Part shown: positions 34,904-44,055 of the stretch, one piece after another
Numbering within the stretch: position 1 is the stretch's first letter
How the letters are laid out: every line of letters begins with the position of its first letter
Assembly: GCF_030687575.1 (NCBI RefSeq)
Contig: NZ_CP117439.1
Location: 1,426,001 to 1,490,000 of the forward strand
DNA: 64,000 bases
Direction of reading: 5' to 3'
Source: Pseudomonas sp. FP2309
GTDB taxonomy: Bacteria > Pseudomonadota > Gammaproteobacteria > Pseudomonadales > Pseudomonadaceae
Position numbers and translations under genes: made by a program
The notes under the pieces: model-generated
Database searches by the model: none
Told to the model about the DNA's origin: nothing
What the model saw: only the letters and a program-made list of their open reading frames with translations

Positions 34904-35215
34904 GAAGGTTTTCTGACCCGGTCGTAAGGGGGCGCGATTATGCCAGAAAACCTCAGTAATCGATGCACTAGCTGCTCATCGGTAACAATCTTCACTGAAA
35001 AAAGCCGGCCAAAAGCGGGCCATCCCAGGGTTTTCGGGGCTTGGGCAAGTCTTTGATTTATAAAGCAGGGGGGTAAAAAGGCAGGGTTTTGTCATCAAAA
35101 CGTCATGCCTGAAACATTTGTATGAAATTTTACCGGCGACCGAGGGGTGCAGGGCGGTCGACCAATGGCTATGCGCCATTGGTCGAAGCATGACCCTGGA
35201 CTCAAATCCAAACGC
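34904..35215. other. 312-base gap between the 66-residue gene and pitA
   Basis: No gene seen. It contains the pitA upstream region (34904-35000) and, further away, a perfect 12-bp inverted repeat at 35158-35186. The stretch around 35040-35140 is relatively AT-rich and may hold the pitA promoter. Confidence 0.5.
35158..35186. repeat. perfect 12-bp inverted repeat
   Basis: TCGACCAATGGC and GCCATTGGTCGA pair exactly around TATGC. It lies 30 bases after the 66-residue gene (minus strand). No U-tract follows on either strand, so it is an unusual terminator or an mRNA 3'-end stabilising hairpin. Confidence 0.55.
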
Positions 35216-35416
35216 TTATGGCTCTTCGGCTTTGAGTTCCTGTTCAATCTTTTGGATTTCCTGGGCAAATGCCTGGTCGAGCAGACTGGCTCGTTTACGC
35301 CAGGGTTTGCGTTCAGGTTCCGGCTGGGCGGCGTAGGTGGTGACTTCCCCGCCGTAAACGTCCTTGTAACGTTGCTCCTGGCGCTCAAGTTCCGCGCGCA
35401 GTTCATCTTTCGTCAC
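35216..35416 (-). CDS. conserved small hypothetical protein
   Basis: 66 residues, highly charged and probably helical: [20 protein letters not shown], then a Pro-rich middle ([14 protein letters not shown]) and [22 protein letters not shown]. Both ends look coiled-coil-like. No named domain is recognised; similar proteins are common in Pseudomonas. It stands alone between the pca cluster and pitA. Confidence 0.65.
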   Translation of the reverse strand: MTKDELRAELERQEQRYKDVYGGEVTTYAAQPEPERKPWRKRASLLDQAFAQEIQKIEQELKAEEP

Positions 35417-35980
35417 AGTGTTACCTAATTGAGTTGAGTGTGTAATGACAGCACAGCGTTATGCCTGAATCTCGCGCTCACAGTGTGCAAAGTTGAACCA
35501 TTGGGCTGTTCAACATTTAAAAGTGAGAACTGCGTATCAGGGGAGCCATTGAAGGCCGTTAGTTGCGACCGCCGATGCCGTGAAGGTGCATGGCGTGGCG
35601 AGCGTTGTTCCTGATAACGAAACGGCTGCGCGTGCACAGGGTGCATTATAGCGGCGCGTTTGAATAACACTATCGGCATAAAGTTAAAAAGCGTCAACTT
35701 TGTGTGTGAGTTTTGTTACGCAGACACGTCGGTAAGTGCAGGAAAACTGGCGTCATAAATTTCGCGGAACGTGAGCCGTTATAAAACGTCGCATTAACTT
35801 TGCAGCGGCGGCAGCGATTTTTCCACGCGTTGCCCGCGCTCGTTCGCCAATTGCGATAATCGACGGCGCGTCCGATAATCGCCCAATGTCGCGGGTGCTG
35901 CCTTGTGCACCACGTCCGACGCGGCTTGTAATAGCAGCCCAATCCCCCAGTGGTTGAAAATAAGAGAATAGGAACCCCCC
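35417..35980. other. 564-base intergenic region upstream of pcaR
   Basis: No convincing gene. It is more AT-rich than its surroundings between about 35430 and 35780. The last 130 bases hold two CGATAATCG motifs (35851-35884), listed separately, and the leader of pcaR. An unrecognised small RNA cannot be excluded. Confidence 0.5.
35851..35884 (+). promoter_or_regulatory. PcaR-type boxes upstream of pcaR
   Basis: Two direct copies of CGATAATCG occur: TTGCGATAATCGAC (35851-35864) and GTCCGATAATCGCCC (35870-35884). The second differs at two positions from the published Pseudomonas putida PcaR site GTTCGATAATCGCAC as I recall it. Their place about 100-130 bases before pcaR suggests autoregulation. 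Confidence 0.65.
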
Positions 35981-36823
35981 ATGAACGATCAATTGCGCAA
36001 CTCTTTCGCGTCAGTAGCGCCGCCGATCGTTGCCTCGCCGGCCAAGCGCATCCAGGCGTTTACCGGTGATCCGGATTTTATGACCTCCCTGGCCCGTGGC
36101 CTGGCCGTGGTGCAGGCGTTCCAGGAGCGCAAGCGTCACCTGACCATCGCCCAGATCAGCCACCGCACCGAAATCCCGCGCGCCGCCGTGCGCCGTTGCC
36201 TGCATACCTTGATCAAACTCGGTTACGCCACCACCGATGGGCGTACCTATTCGCTGCTGCCCAAGGTGCTGACCCTGGGCCACGCCTACCTGTCGTCGAC
36301 ACCGCTGGCCGTGTCGGCTCAGCCCTACCTCGATCGTATGAGCGAGCAACTTCATGAGGCCTGCAACATGGCCACTCTTGAAGGTGACGACATCCTCTAC
36401 ATTGCTCGTTCGGCCACCACCCAGCGCCTGATTTCCGTGGACCTGTCGGTGGGCGGGCGGTTGCCGGCCTATTGCACTTCCATGGGGCGCATTCTGCTTG
36501 CCGCGCTGGACGACGCGTCGCTGCAGGACTACCTCGACCACGCTGACCTGCAAACCAAGACCAGCCGCACCCTCACCACCCCCGAAGCCTTGTTCGAATG
36601 CCTGCAACAAGTGCGTCAGCAGGGCTGGTGCATCGTCGACCAGGAACTGGAGCAAGGCCTGCGTTCTATTGCCGTGCCGGTGTATGACGCGTCGGGCCAG
36701 GTCCTGGCGGCGCTGAACGTCAGCACCCACGCCGGACGGGTGAGTCGCAGCGAGTTGGAACAGCGCTTCCTGCCGAGCATGCTCAGCGCCAGCCGTGAGC
36801 TGAGTGCACAGCTGTTTGCTTAA
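35981..36823 (+). CDS. pcaR: IclR-type regulator of the beta-ketoadipate pathway
   Basis: 280 residues. The N-terminal IclR HTH covers DPDFMTSLARGLAVVQAFQ and LTIAQISHRTEIPRAAVRRCLHTL, and the effector domain ends with the IclR pattern of acidic and glycine residues (GQVLAALNVSTHAGRVS). PcaR activates the pca genes in response to beta-ketoadipate. It heads the pca cluster and is preceded by two CGATAATCG boxes that resemble its own binding site. Confidence 0.95.
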   Translation: MNDQLRNSFASVAPPIVASPAKRIQAFTGDPDFMTSLARGLAVVQAFQERKRHLTIAQISHRTEIPRAAVRRCLHTLIKLGYATTDGRTYSLLPKVLTLGHAYLSSTPLAVSAQPYLDRMSEQLHEACNMATLEGDDILYIARSATTQRLISVDLSVGGRLPAYCTSMGRILLAALDDASLQDYLDHADLQTKTSRTLTTPEALFECLQQVRQQGWCIVDQELEQGLRSIAVPVYDASGQVLAALNVSTHAGRVSRSELEQRFLPSMLSASRELSAQLFA

Positions 36824-36969
36824 GCTGTTCGGTGACCGCACAGATCCCGGCGTGATCAATTGACGCTGTTTCCCAAGGCTTATTACTGTGCGGCAGCGCG
36901 CTTGCACGCGCCTCCAATAAGAATGACGGCCTCAGGCCGTCGGCCCGCCATCGGTGTGGAATAAGAATA

Positions 36970-38310
36970 ATGAATCAGCCTTCTGTCGGTACCTCCCTGG
37001 ACGTACAGTCCTTTATCAACGCCCAGCCACTGTCGCGCTACCAATGGCGTGTGGTGATCCTGTGTTTTCTGATTGTGTTCCTTGATGGCCTCGACACCGC
37101 TGCCATGGGCTTTATCGCGCCTGCGCTGTCCCAGGACTGGGGTATCGACCGCGCCAGCCTCGGCCCGGTGATGAGCGCGGCGTTGATCGGCATGGTGTTC
37201 GGCGCACTGGGCTCCGGCCCGTTGGCCGACCGTTTTGGCCGCAAAGTCGTGCTGGTGGGCGCGGTACTGGTGTTCGGCGCCTTCAGTCTGGCGTCGGCCT
37301 ACAGCAGCAACGTCGATCAACTGCTGGTGCTGCGCTTCCTCACCGGGCTGGGGCTGGGGGCAGGGATGCCCAACGCGACTACGCTGCTGTCCGAATACAC
37401 CCCTGAGCGCCACAAGTCGCTGCTGGTCACCAGCATGTTCTGCGGCTTCAACCTGGGCATGGCCGGCGGCGGGTTTATCTCGGCCAAGCTCATCCCTGCG
37501 TTCGGCTGGCACAGCCTGTTGCTGATCGGCGGCATCCTGCCGTTGATCCTGACGGTGGTGCTGCTGGTATGGCTGCCAGAGTCCGCGCGTTACTTGGTGG
37601 TGCGCAACCGGGGTACCGACAAGGTGCGTAAAACCCTGTCACCGATCGAGCCAAGCATTGTTGCGCAGGCCAGCAGTTTCAGCGTGCCCGAGCAAAAAAC
37701 CGTGAAGGCCCGCAACGTGTTCGCGGTGATTTTCTCCGGCACCTACAGCGCCGGCACCTTGCTGCTGTGGCTCACCTACTTTATGGGCCTGGTGATTGTG
37801 TACCTGCTCACCAGCTGGCTGCCGACGCTGATGCGTGACAGCGGCGCGAGCATGGAACAGGCCGCGTTTATCGGCGCGTTGTTCCAGTTCGGCGGGGTGT
37901 TGAGCGCGGTCGGCGTGGGTTGGGCGATGGACCGCTTCAATCCCCACAAGGTTATCGGCACCTTCTACCTGCTGGCCGGGGTGTTTGCCTACGCGGTCGG
38001 GCAGAGCCTGGGCAACATCACGCTGCTGGCCACCCTGGTGCTGGTTGCCGGGATGTGTGTCAACGGTGCGCAATCGGCGATGCCGTCCCTGGCCGCACGC
38101 TTCTACCCGACCCAAGGCCGCGCCACCGGCGTGTCGTGGATGCTCGGTATCGGCCGTTTCGGCGCGATTCTCGGTGCCTGGATGGGGGCGACCCTGCTGG
38201 GTCTGGGCTGGAACTTCGAGCAGGTGCTCACGGCGTTGGTGATCCCGGCTGCCTTGGCGACTGCCGCAGTGGTCATCAAGGGCATGGTCAGCCACGCGGA
38301 TGCGACCTGA
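36970..38310 (+). CDS. pcaK: 4-hydroxybenzoate transporter/chemoreceptor-type MFS carrier
   Basis: 446 residues, 12 membrane helices, of the aromatic acid:H+ symporter branch of the MFS. The markers are FLDGLDTAAMGFIAPAL in TM1 (the DGxD motif of this family), GPLADRFGRKVVL in loop 2-3, and WMLGIGRFGAILGAW near the C-terminus. PcaK imports 4-hydroxybenzoate and protocatechuate and supports chemotaxis to them in Pseudomonas putida. It lies between pcaR and pcaIJ and has its own 146-base leader. Confidence 0.92.
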   Translation: MNQPSVGTSLDVQSFINAQPLSRYQWRVVILCFLIVFLDGLDTAAMGFIAPALSQDWGIDRASLGPVMSAALIGMVFGALGSGPLADRFGRKVVLVGAVLVFGAFSLASAYSSNVDQLLVLRFLTGLGLGAGMPNATTLLSEYTPERHKSLLVTSMFCGFNLGMAGGGFISAKLIPAFGWHSLLLIGGILPLILTVVLLVWLPESARYLVVRNRGTDKVRKTLSPIEPSIVAQASSFSVPEQKTVKARNVFAVIFSGTYSAGTLLLWLTYFMGLVIVYLLTSWLPTLMRDSGASMEQAAFIGALFQFGGVLSAVGVGWAMDRFNPHKVIGTFYLLAGVFAYAVGQSLGNITLLATLVLVAGMCVNGAQSAMPSLAARFYPTQGRATGVSWMLGIGRFGAILGAWMGATLLGLGWNFEQVLTALVIPAALATAAVVIKGMVSHADAT

Positions 38311-38337
38311 GGTTGATTGATAGCTTGCCAACAATCG

Positions 38338-38372
38338 GTTCGATAATCGAACGGTTAGTCGATTATCGGATT
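38338..38372 (+). promoter_or_regulatory. PcaR operator pair upstream of pcaIJ
   Basis: GTTCGATAATCGAAC (38338-38352) matches the recalled PcaR site GTTCGATAATCGCAC at 14 of 15 positions. A second copy in opposite orientation (GTCGATTATCGGATT, 38358-38372) follows. They lie about 90-120 bases before pcaI, where PcaR is expected to span the promoter elements. Confidence 0.8.
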
Positions 38373-38457
38373 GTTTGGCCTAAGGGGCCGGCTTAATCTT
38401 CAAGCTGTTCGGCGCCACCTCAGCGCCTTTTTCGATCAACACCGGGAGCCCAACCCC

Positions 38458-39315
38458 ATGGCTGAAATTCTCACCCTGCGTGATGCGGTCAAGCGCTTCG
38501 TGAACGACGGCGATACCGTCGCCCTCGAAGGTTTTACCCATCTGATCCCTACTGCCGCAGGCCACGAAATCATTCGTCAGCGCAAGAAAGACCTGACGCT
38601 GGTGCGTATGACGCCTGACCTGGTTTACGACCAGTTGATCGGCGCCGGCTGCGCCCGCAAGTTGATTTTCTCCTGGGGCGGCAACCCTGGTGTGGGCTCC
38701 TTGCATCGCCTGCGTGACGCGGTTGAAAAACAATGGCCGCAGCCGCTGGAGATCGAAGAACACAGCCACGCCGACCTGGCCAATGCTTACGTCGCCGGCG
38801 CTTCGGGCCTGCCGTTCGCGGTGCTGCGCGCCTACGCTGGCTCCGACCTGCCCAAGGTCAACCCGCTGATCAAAAGCGTGACCTGCCCGTTTACCGGCGA
38901 AGTGCTGGCGGCGGTGCCGTCGGTACGCCCGGACATCACCGTGATCCATGCGCAGAAAGCCGACCGCAAGGGCAACGTGCTGCTCTGGGGCATCCTCGGC
39001 GTGCAGAAAGAAGCGGCCCTGGCGGCCAAGCGTTGCATCGTCACCGTGGAAGAAATCGTCGACGACCTGAATGCCCCGATGAACAGCTGCGTCCTGCCCA
39101 CCTGGGCCCTGACCGCGGTATGCCATGTACCCGGTGGCGCACACCCGTCCTACGCTCACGGTTACAACGAACGCGATAACCGCTTCTACCAGGCGTGGGA
39201 CCCGATTGCCCGCGACCGTGGGACCTTTACCGCATGGATTGACGAATACATCCACGGCACTGCCGACTTCAGTGAATTCCAGGCCAAACTGGCCACCGCG
39301 CAGGAGGCCAAGTAA
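38458..39315 (+). CDS. pcaI: 3-oxoadipate CoA-transferase, subunit A
   Basis: 285 residues from ATG 38458 (MAEILTLRDAVKRFVNDGDT), after GGGAG. It is a family I CoA-transferase alpha subunit with VALEGFTHLIPTAAGHEIIRQ and SWGGNPGVGSLHRLRDA. With PcaJ it transfers CoA from succinyl-CoA to beta-ketoadipate. It is preceded by the PcaR operator pair; its stop overlaps the pcaJ start (TAATG), so the subunits are made in equal amounts. Confidence 0.96.
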   Translation: MAEILTLRDAVKRFVNDGDTVALEGFTHLIPTAAGHEIIRQRKKDLTLVRMTPDLVYDQLIGAGCARKLIFSWGGNPGVGSLHRLRDAVEKQWPQPLEIEEHSHADLANAYVAGASGLPFAVLRAYAGSDLPKVNPLIKSVTCPFTGEVLAAVPSVRPDITVIHAQKADRKGNVLLWGILGVQKEAALAAKRCIVTVEEIVDDLNAPMNSCVLPTWALTAVCHVPGGAHPSYAHGYNERDNRFYQAWDPIARDRGTFTAWIDEYIHGTADFSEFQAKLATAQEAK

Positions 39316-40094
39316 TGGCTTACTCGACCAATGAAATGATGACCGTCGCCGCCGCGCGCCGCCTGAAGAACGGTTCGGTGTGCTTCGTGGGCATCGGCTT
39401 GCCGTCGAAAGCGGCCAACCTGGCGCGCCTGACGTCGTCGCCCGATGTGGTGCTGATCTACGAGTCCGGCCCGATTGGCGCCAAGCCTTCGGTACTGCCG
39501 CTGTCCATCGGTGACGGCGAGCTGGCGGAAACCGCCGACACCGTGGTGCCGACCGGTGAGATCTTTCGCTACTGGCTGCAGGGCGGGCGTATCGACGTCG
39601 GGTTTCTCGGCGCGGCCCAGGTCGACCGTTTCGGCAATATCAACACCACCGTGGTCGGTGACTATCACCAGCCCAAGGTGCGCCTGCCGGGTGCCGGTGG
39701 CGCGCCGGAGATCGCCGGTTCCGCCAAGAGCGTGCTGATCATACTTAAACAGTCGTCCCGTTCGTTTGTCGACAAGCTGGACTTCATCACTTCCGTGGGC
39801 CACGGCGAAGGCGGCGATTCACGCAAGCGCCTGGGCCTGCCGGGCGCAGGTCCGGTGGGCATCATCACCGACTTGTGCATCATGGAGCCGGAAGAGGGCA
39901 CCCACGAATTTGTGGTCACCGCCCTGCACCCCGGCGTGACGCGCGAACAAGTGGTGGCGGCCACCGGCTGGGCCATCCGCTTTGCCGACCACGTAGACAC
40001 CACCGCTGAACCCACTGAGGTTGAGCTGACCGCCCTGCGGGACCTCGAAGCCCGCACGGCCGCCGCCCATGGCCAGGCACCAGGAGAAGCATGA
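39315..40094 (+). CDS. pcaJ: 3-oxoadipate CoA-transferase, subunit B
   Basis: 259 residues. Glu50 in [10 protein letters not shown] is the catalytic glutamate that forms the enzyme-CoA thioester in family I CoA-transferases. [17 protein letters not shown] and [16 protein letters not shown] are beta-subunit hallmarks. It overlaps pcaI by one base and pcaF by four, a tightly coupled operon. Confidence 0.96.
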   Translation: MAYSTNEMMTVAAARRLKNGSVCFVGIGLPSKAANLARLTSSPDVVLIYESGPIGAKPSVLPLSIGDGELAETADTVVPTGEIFRYWLQGGRIDVGFLGAAQVDRFGNINTTVVGDYHQPKVRLPGAGGAPEIAGSAKSVLIILKQSSRSFVDKLDFITSVGHGEGGDSRKRLGLPGAGPVGIITDLCIMEPEEGTHEFVVTALHPGVTREQVVAATGWAIRFADHVDTTAEPTEVELTALRDLEARTAAAHGQAPGEA

Positions 40095-41293
40095 TGCGTG
40101 AGGTATTTATCTGTGATGCCGTTCGCACGCCCATCGGCCGTTTCGGCGGTGGCCTGGCCACCGTGCGCGCCGATGACCTGGCGGCGGTGCCGATCAAGGC
40201 GCTGATGGAGCGCAACCCGTCGGTGCAGTGGAGCGCGGTGGACGAGGTGTTCCTCGGCTGCGCCAACCAGGCCGGCGAAGACAACCGTAACGTCGCCCGC
40301 ATGGCGCTGTTGCTCGCGGGGCTGCCGGAGAGTATTCCCGGCGTGACTCTTAACCGCTTGTGCGCCTCGGGCATGGACGCGATCGGTACTGCATTCCGCG
40401 CCATCGCCAGCGGCGAAATGGAGCTGGCGATTGCCGGCGGTGTCGAGTCGATGTCCCGCGCGCCGTTCGTGATGGGCAAGGCCGACGCTGCGTTTTCGCG
40501 CAACATGAAGCTGGAAGACACCACCATCGGTTGGCGCTTTATCAACCCGTTGATGAAGGCCCAATACGGCGTGGATGCGATGCCGCAGACCGCCGATAAC
40601 GTGGCCGACGATTACAAGGTGTCCCGTGCCGACCAGGATGCCTTCGCTCTGCGCAGCCAGCAACGCACCGCGGCCGCGCAAGCGGCCGGGTACTTCGCTG
40701 AAGAAATCGTGCCGGTGCGGGTTGCCCATAAAAAAGGCGAAACCGTGGTGGAGCATGACGAGCATCCCCGCGACACCACCCTCGAAGCGCTGGCCAGGCT
40801 CAAACCGGTCAATGGCCCCGACAAGACGGTCACCGCCGGCAACGCGTCAGGCGTCAATGATGGCGCCGCCGCGCTGATTCTCGCCTCGGCCGAAGCGGTC
40901 AAGAAACATGGGCTTACCGCCCGCGCCCGGGTATTGGGCATGGCCAGTGCCGGTGTCGCCCCGCGTGTGATGGGCATTGGCCCGGTGCCGGCGGTGCGCA
41001 AACTGGTGGAACGCCTGGGCCTGGCGGTCACCGATTTTGACGTGATCGAACTCAACGAAGCCTTCGCCAGCCAAGGCCTGGCGGTGCTGCGCGAACTGGG
41101 CATTGCCGACGACGCGCCGCAGGTCAACCCGAACGGCGGCGCCATCGCCCTCGGCCACCCCCTGGGGATGAGCGGTGCGCGGCTGGTCATGACCGCCCTG
41201 CATCAGTTGGAAAAGACCGGCGGCCGCAAGGGGCTGGCGACCATGTGTGTGGGCGTCGGCCAAGGCTTGGCCCTGGCGATTGAACGCATCTAA
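40091..41293 (+). CDS. pcaF: beta-ketoadipyl-CoA thiolase
   Basis: 400 residues of the thiolase family. The catalytic residues are in place: Cys91 ([12 protein letters not shown]), His356 ([10 protein letters not shown]) and Cys386 (TMCVGVGQG). It cleaves beta-ketoadipyl-CoA to succinyl-CoA and acetyl-CoA, the last step of the pathway. Two consecutive ATGs (40091 and 40094) are both possible starts. It lies in the operon after pcaIJ and 17 bases before pcaH. Confidence 0.96.
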   Translation: MMREVFICDAVRTPIGRFGGGLATVRADDLAAVPIKALMERNPSVQWSAVDEVFLGCANQAGEDNRNVARMALLLAGLPESIPGVTLNRLCASGMDAIGTAFRAIASGEMELAIAGGVESMSRAPFVMGKADAAFSRNMKLEDTTIGWRFINPLMKAQYGVDAMPQTADNVADDYKVSRADQDAFALRSQQRTAAAQAAGYFAEEIVPVRVAHKKGETVVEHDEHPRDTTLEALARLKPVNGPDKTVTAGNASGVNDGAAALILASAEAVKKHGLTARARVLGMASAGVAPRVMGIGPVPAVRKLVERLGLAVTDFDVIELNEAFASQGLAVLRELGIADDAPQVNPNGGAIALGHPLGMSGARLVMTALHQLEKTGGRKGLATMCVGVGQGLALAIERI

Positions 41294-41310
41294 TAAGAGA
41301 GGACTGCTCC

Positions 41311-42015
41311 ATGAGTGACAAGCCCGGTTACCGGCGCCCGCAAGCGGGCACTCAACCTGATTACCTGCACCCGGCCTACCAGTCGACGAACCTGCGTTCG
41401 CCGTCCCAGCCGTTGGTGTTCCTGCCCCATTCCTTGTCGGAAATCACCGGCCCGACCATCGGCGCCGAGCGGGTCAACGAGAAGGACAACGACCTGACCG
41501 CCCAGCATGACGGCGAGCCCCAGGGCGAGCGCATCATCATTCACGGCCGTGTGCTGGATGAAAACGGCCTGCCGGTGCCGGGCATTCTGGTGGAGATCTG
41601 GCAAGCCAACGCCGCTGGCCGATACAACCACAAACGCGACCTGCACGATGCGCCGCTGGACCCGAACTTCACCGGCACCGGGCGCACCGTGACCGACGCC
41701 GATGGCTGGTACCAGTTCCAGACCATCAAGCCCGGCGCCTACCCATGGGGCAACCATCACAACGCATGGCGCCCGGCGCATATCCACTTTTCGCTGTTCG
41801 GCCCGAGTGTGCTGACGCGCTTGGTGACGCAGATGTATTTCCCCGGCGACCCGCTGCTCGAATACGACCCGATCTACAACTGTGTGCCGGACACCAGCGC
41901 CAAGGAGCGTTTGATCGCCCGCTTCGACCTGGAAAAAACCATTCCTTCCTATGCCCTCGGCTACCGCTGGGACATCGTCCTGCGCGGCCGCGACGCCACG
42001 CCGATGGAGAAATGA
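41311..42015 (+). CDS. pcaH: protocatechuate 3,4-dioxygenase, beta subunit
   Basis: 234 residues. All four Fe(III) ligands of the intradiol dioxygenases are present: Tyr105 (GRYNHK), Tyr144 (PGAYPW), His157 and His159 (RPAHIHFS), each three lower than the standard Pseudomonas putida numbering. The enzyme opens protocatechuate between the two hydroxyls to 3-carboxy-cis,cis-muconate. AGAGAGGA precedes ATG. It is followed after one base by pcaG, whose product is the partner chain. Confidence 0.97.
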   Translation: MSDKPGYRRPQAGTQPDYLHPAYQSTNLRSPSQPLVFLPHSLSEITGPTIGAERVNEKDNDLTAQHDGEPQGERIIIHGRVLDENGLPVPGILVEIWQANAAGRYNHKRDLHDAPLDPNFTGTGRTVTDADGWYQFQTIKPGAYPWGNHHNAWRPAHIHFSLFGPSVLTRLVTQMYFPGDPLLEYDPIYNCVPDTSAKERLIARFDLEKTIPSYALGYRWDIVLRGRDATPMEK

Positions 42016-42016
42016 G

Positions 42017-42583
42017 ATGAGCCTTTACGCAACCACGTCCCACACGGTGGGGCCTTACTACCACATCGGCCTCACCTGGCTTAACCGCGAAGACATGACC
42101 ACCGCCGCCACCCTTGGCGAACGCGTGGCGATCAGCGGGCAAGTGGTGGATGGCAACGGTGATGTGGTCAACGACGCCATGCTGGAAGTCTGGCAGGCCA
42201 ACGCCGCGGGTAAGTACGACCATCCGGAGGACGAGCAGGACAAGGCCGTCGACCCGAGTTTCGAAGGCTTTGGCCGTGTGCCGGTGGACGCCGAAGGGCG
42301 CTTCCGCTTTACCACCATCAAACCCGGCAGCGTGCCGGGCCTGAAGGGCAGCACCCAAGCGCCGCACCTGGTGGTGTTGGTGTTTGCCCGTGGCTTGGTC
42401 AAGCACCTGCTCACGCGGATTTACTTTGACGGTGAGGCACTGAACGGTGACGACCCGTTGCTCGGCTGTGTGCCGGCAGAGCGACGCAGCACCCTGATCG
42501 CCCAGCCGGATGGCGACGGCGTGTACCAGTGGAATGTGATCTTGCAGGGCACCGATAAGGAAACCGTGTTCTTCGATTATTGA
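42017..42583 (+). CDS. pcaG: protocatechuate 3,4-dioxygenase, alpha subunit
   Basis: 188 residues from ATG 42017 (MSLYATTSHTVGPYYHIGL). It shares the dioxygenase fold with PcaH (EVWQANAAGKYDHPED, RFTTIKPGSVPG) but the PcaH tyrosine and histidine iron ligands are replaced, e.g. SVPG for AYPW, as expected for the non-catalytic chain. It forms the (alpha-beta-Fe) protomer with PcaH. A repeat-rich 166-base gap follows. Confidence 0.96.
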   Translation: MSLYATTSHTVGPYYHIGLTWLNREDMTTAATLGERVAISGQVVDGNGDVVNDAMLEVWQANAAGKYDHPEDEQDKAVDPSFEGFGRVPVDAEGRFRFTTIKPGSVPGLKGSTQAPHLVVLVFARGLVKHLLTRIYFDGEALNGDDPLLGCVPAERRSTLIAQPDGDGVYQWNVILQGTDKETVFFDY

Positions 42584-42595
42584 TCAGCATCGGTT

Positions 42596-42680
42596 GCAAG
42601 CTTCAAGCTGCAAGCTCCAGGAAAAAACGGCGATTGCGCCAGCGCTGCTCTTGCCGCTGTGGCTTGCAGCTTGTAACTGC
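42596..42680. repeat. AGCTTGCAG-type intergenic repeat, inverted pair
   Basis: GCAAGCTTCAAGCTGCAAGCT at the left contains three CAAGCT units and pairs (AGCTGCAAGC with GCTTGCAGCT) with the right arm at 42662-42671. GCTTGCAGCT-type elements recur between genes in fluorescent pseudomonads. It divides pcaHG from the pcaT operon. Confidence 0.55.
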
Positions 42681-42749
42681 AGTAAATGCGGAACATGGTT
42701 GTTGCAAAGTGTGTCTAGGCTATAACCGTTCCCACTGAGTGAAAACATC

Positions 42750-44045
42750 ATGACAACAACCACCAGTCACTACACCGGAGAAGAACGCAGCAAACGGATC
42801 TTTGCGATCGTCGGTGCCTCCTCCGGCAACCTGGTCGAGTGGTTCGACTTCTACGTGTATGCCTTCTGCGCGATTTACTTCGCCCCGGCGTTTTTTCCGT
42901 CCGACAACCCCACTGTGCAGTTGGTCAACACCGCCGGGGTGTTCGCCGCCGGCTTCCTGATGCGTCCCATCGGTGGCTGGCTGTTTGGGCGTGTGGCCGA
43001 TAAACACGGTCGCAAAAACTCGATGATGATCTCGGTGCTGATGATGTGCGCGGGCTCGCTGGTCATCGCCTTTTTGCCGACCTACAACGACATTGGCGTG
43101 TGGGCACCGATCCTGCTGCTGGTGGCGCGCCTGTTCCAGGGCCTGTCCGTGGGCGGTGAGTACGGCACCACGGCCACCTATATGAGTGAAGTCGCACTCA
43201 AGGGCCAGCGTGGGTTCTTTGCGTCCTTCCAATACGTGACACTGATCGGCGGCCAGTTGCTGGCGGTGCTGGTGGTGGTGATCCTGCAGCAGATCCTCAC
43301 CGAGGAAGAACTGCGTGCCTGGGGCTGGCGCATCCCGTTTGTGATCGGCGCCATTGCCGCGGTGATCTCGCTGTTGCTGCGTCGCACCCTCAAAGAAACC
43401 ACCAGCAAGGAAATGCGTGAAGACAAGGACGCCGGCAGCATCGCGGCGTTGTTTCGCGACCACAAGGCGGCCTTTATCACGGTGCTGGGCTACACCGCCG
43501 GCGGCTCGCTGATTTTCTACACCTTCACCACGTACATGCAGAAGTACCTGGTGAACACCGTCGGGATGCATGCCAAGACCTCCAGCTACATCATGACCGG
43601 CGCCCTGTTTCTTTATATGTGCATGCAGCCGGTGTTTGGCATGCTGGCGGACAAAATCGGCCGCCGTAACTCAATGCTGTGGTTCGCAGGCTTGGGCACG
43701 TTGTTCACGATGCCTATCCTGCTGACCCTCAAAACTGTGAGCAGCCCGTTCCTGGCGTTTGTGCTGATCACCCTGGCGCTGGCGATCGTGAGTTTCTACA
43801 CCTCGATCAGCGGCTTGGTGAAGGCCGAAATGTTTCCACCCCAGGTGCGTGCGCTCGGCGTCGGCCTGGCGTATGCGGTGGCCAATGCGATCTTCGGCGG
43901 TTCGGCGGAGTTCGTTGCCCTGGGGCTCAAATCCATGGGCATGGAAAACACCTTTTATTGGTACGTCACCGCGATGATGGCGGTGGCGTTCCTGTTCAGC
44001 TTGCGTCTGCCCAAGCAGGCGGCGTACTTGCACCACGATTTGTAA
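42750..44045 (+). CDS. pcaT: beta-ketoadipate/dicarboxylate MFS transporter
   Basis: 431 residues, 12 membrane helices, of the KgtP/metabolite:H+ symporter branch: [16 protein letters not shown] in TM1, [24 protein letters not shown] in loop 2-3 and [18 protein letters not shown] in TM4. In Pseudomonas putida PcaT imports beta-ketoadipate and sits at the head of pcaTBDC, exactly the arrangement here. It is the first gene after a repeat and is followed ten bases later by pcaB. Confidence 0.92.
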   Translation: MTTTTSHYTGEERSKRIFAIVGASSGNLVEWFDFYVYAFCAIYFAPAFFPSDNPTVQLVNTAGVFAAGFLMRPIGGWLFGRVADKHGRKNSMMISVLMMCAGSLVIAFLPTYNDIGVWAPILLLVARLFQGLSVGGEYGTTATYMSEVALKGQRGFFASFQYVTLIGGQLLAVLVVVILQQILTEEELRAWGWRIPFVIGAIAAVISLLLRRTLKETTSKEMREDKDAGSIAALFRDHKAAFITVLGYTAGGSLIFYTFTTYMQKYLVNTVGMHAKTSSYIMTGALFLYMCMQPVFGMLADKIGRRNSMLWFAGLGTLFTMPILLTLKTVSSPFLAFVLITLALAIVSFYTSISGLVKAEMFPPQVRALGVGLAYAVANAIFGGSAEFVALGLKSMGMENTFYWYVTAMMAVAFLFSLRLPKQAAYLHHDL

Positions 44046-44055
44046 GGGATGAGTG

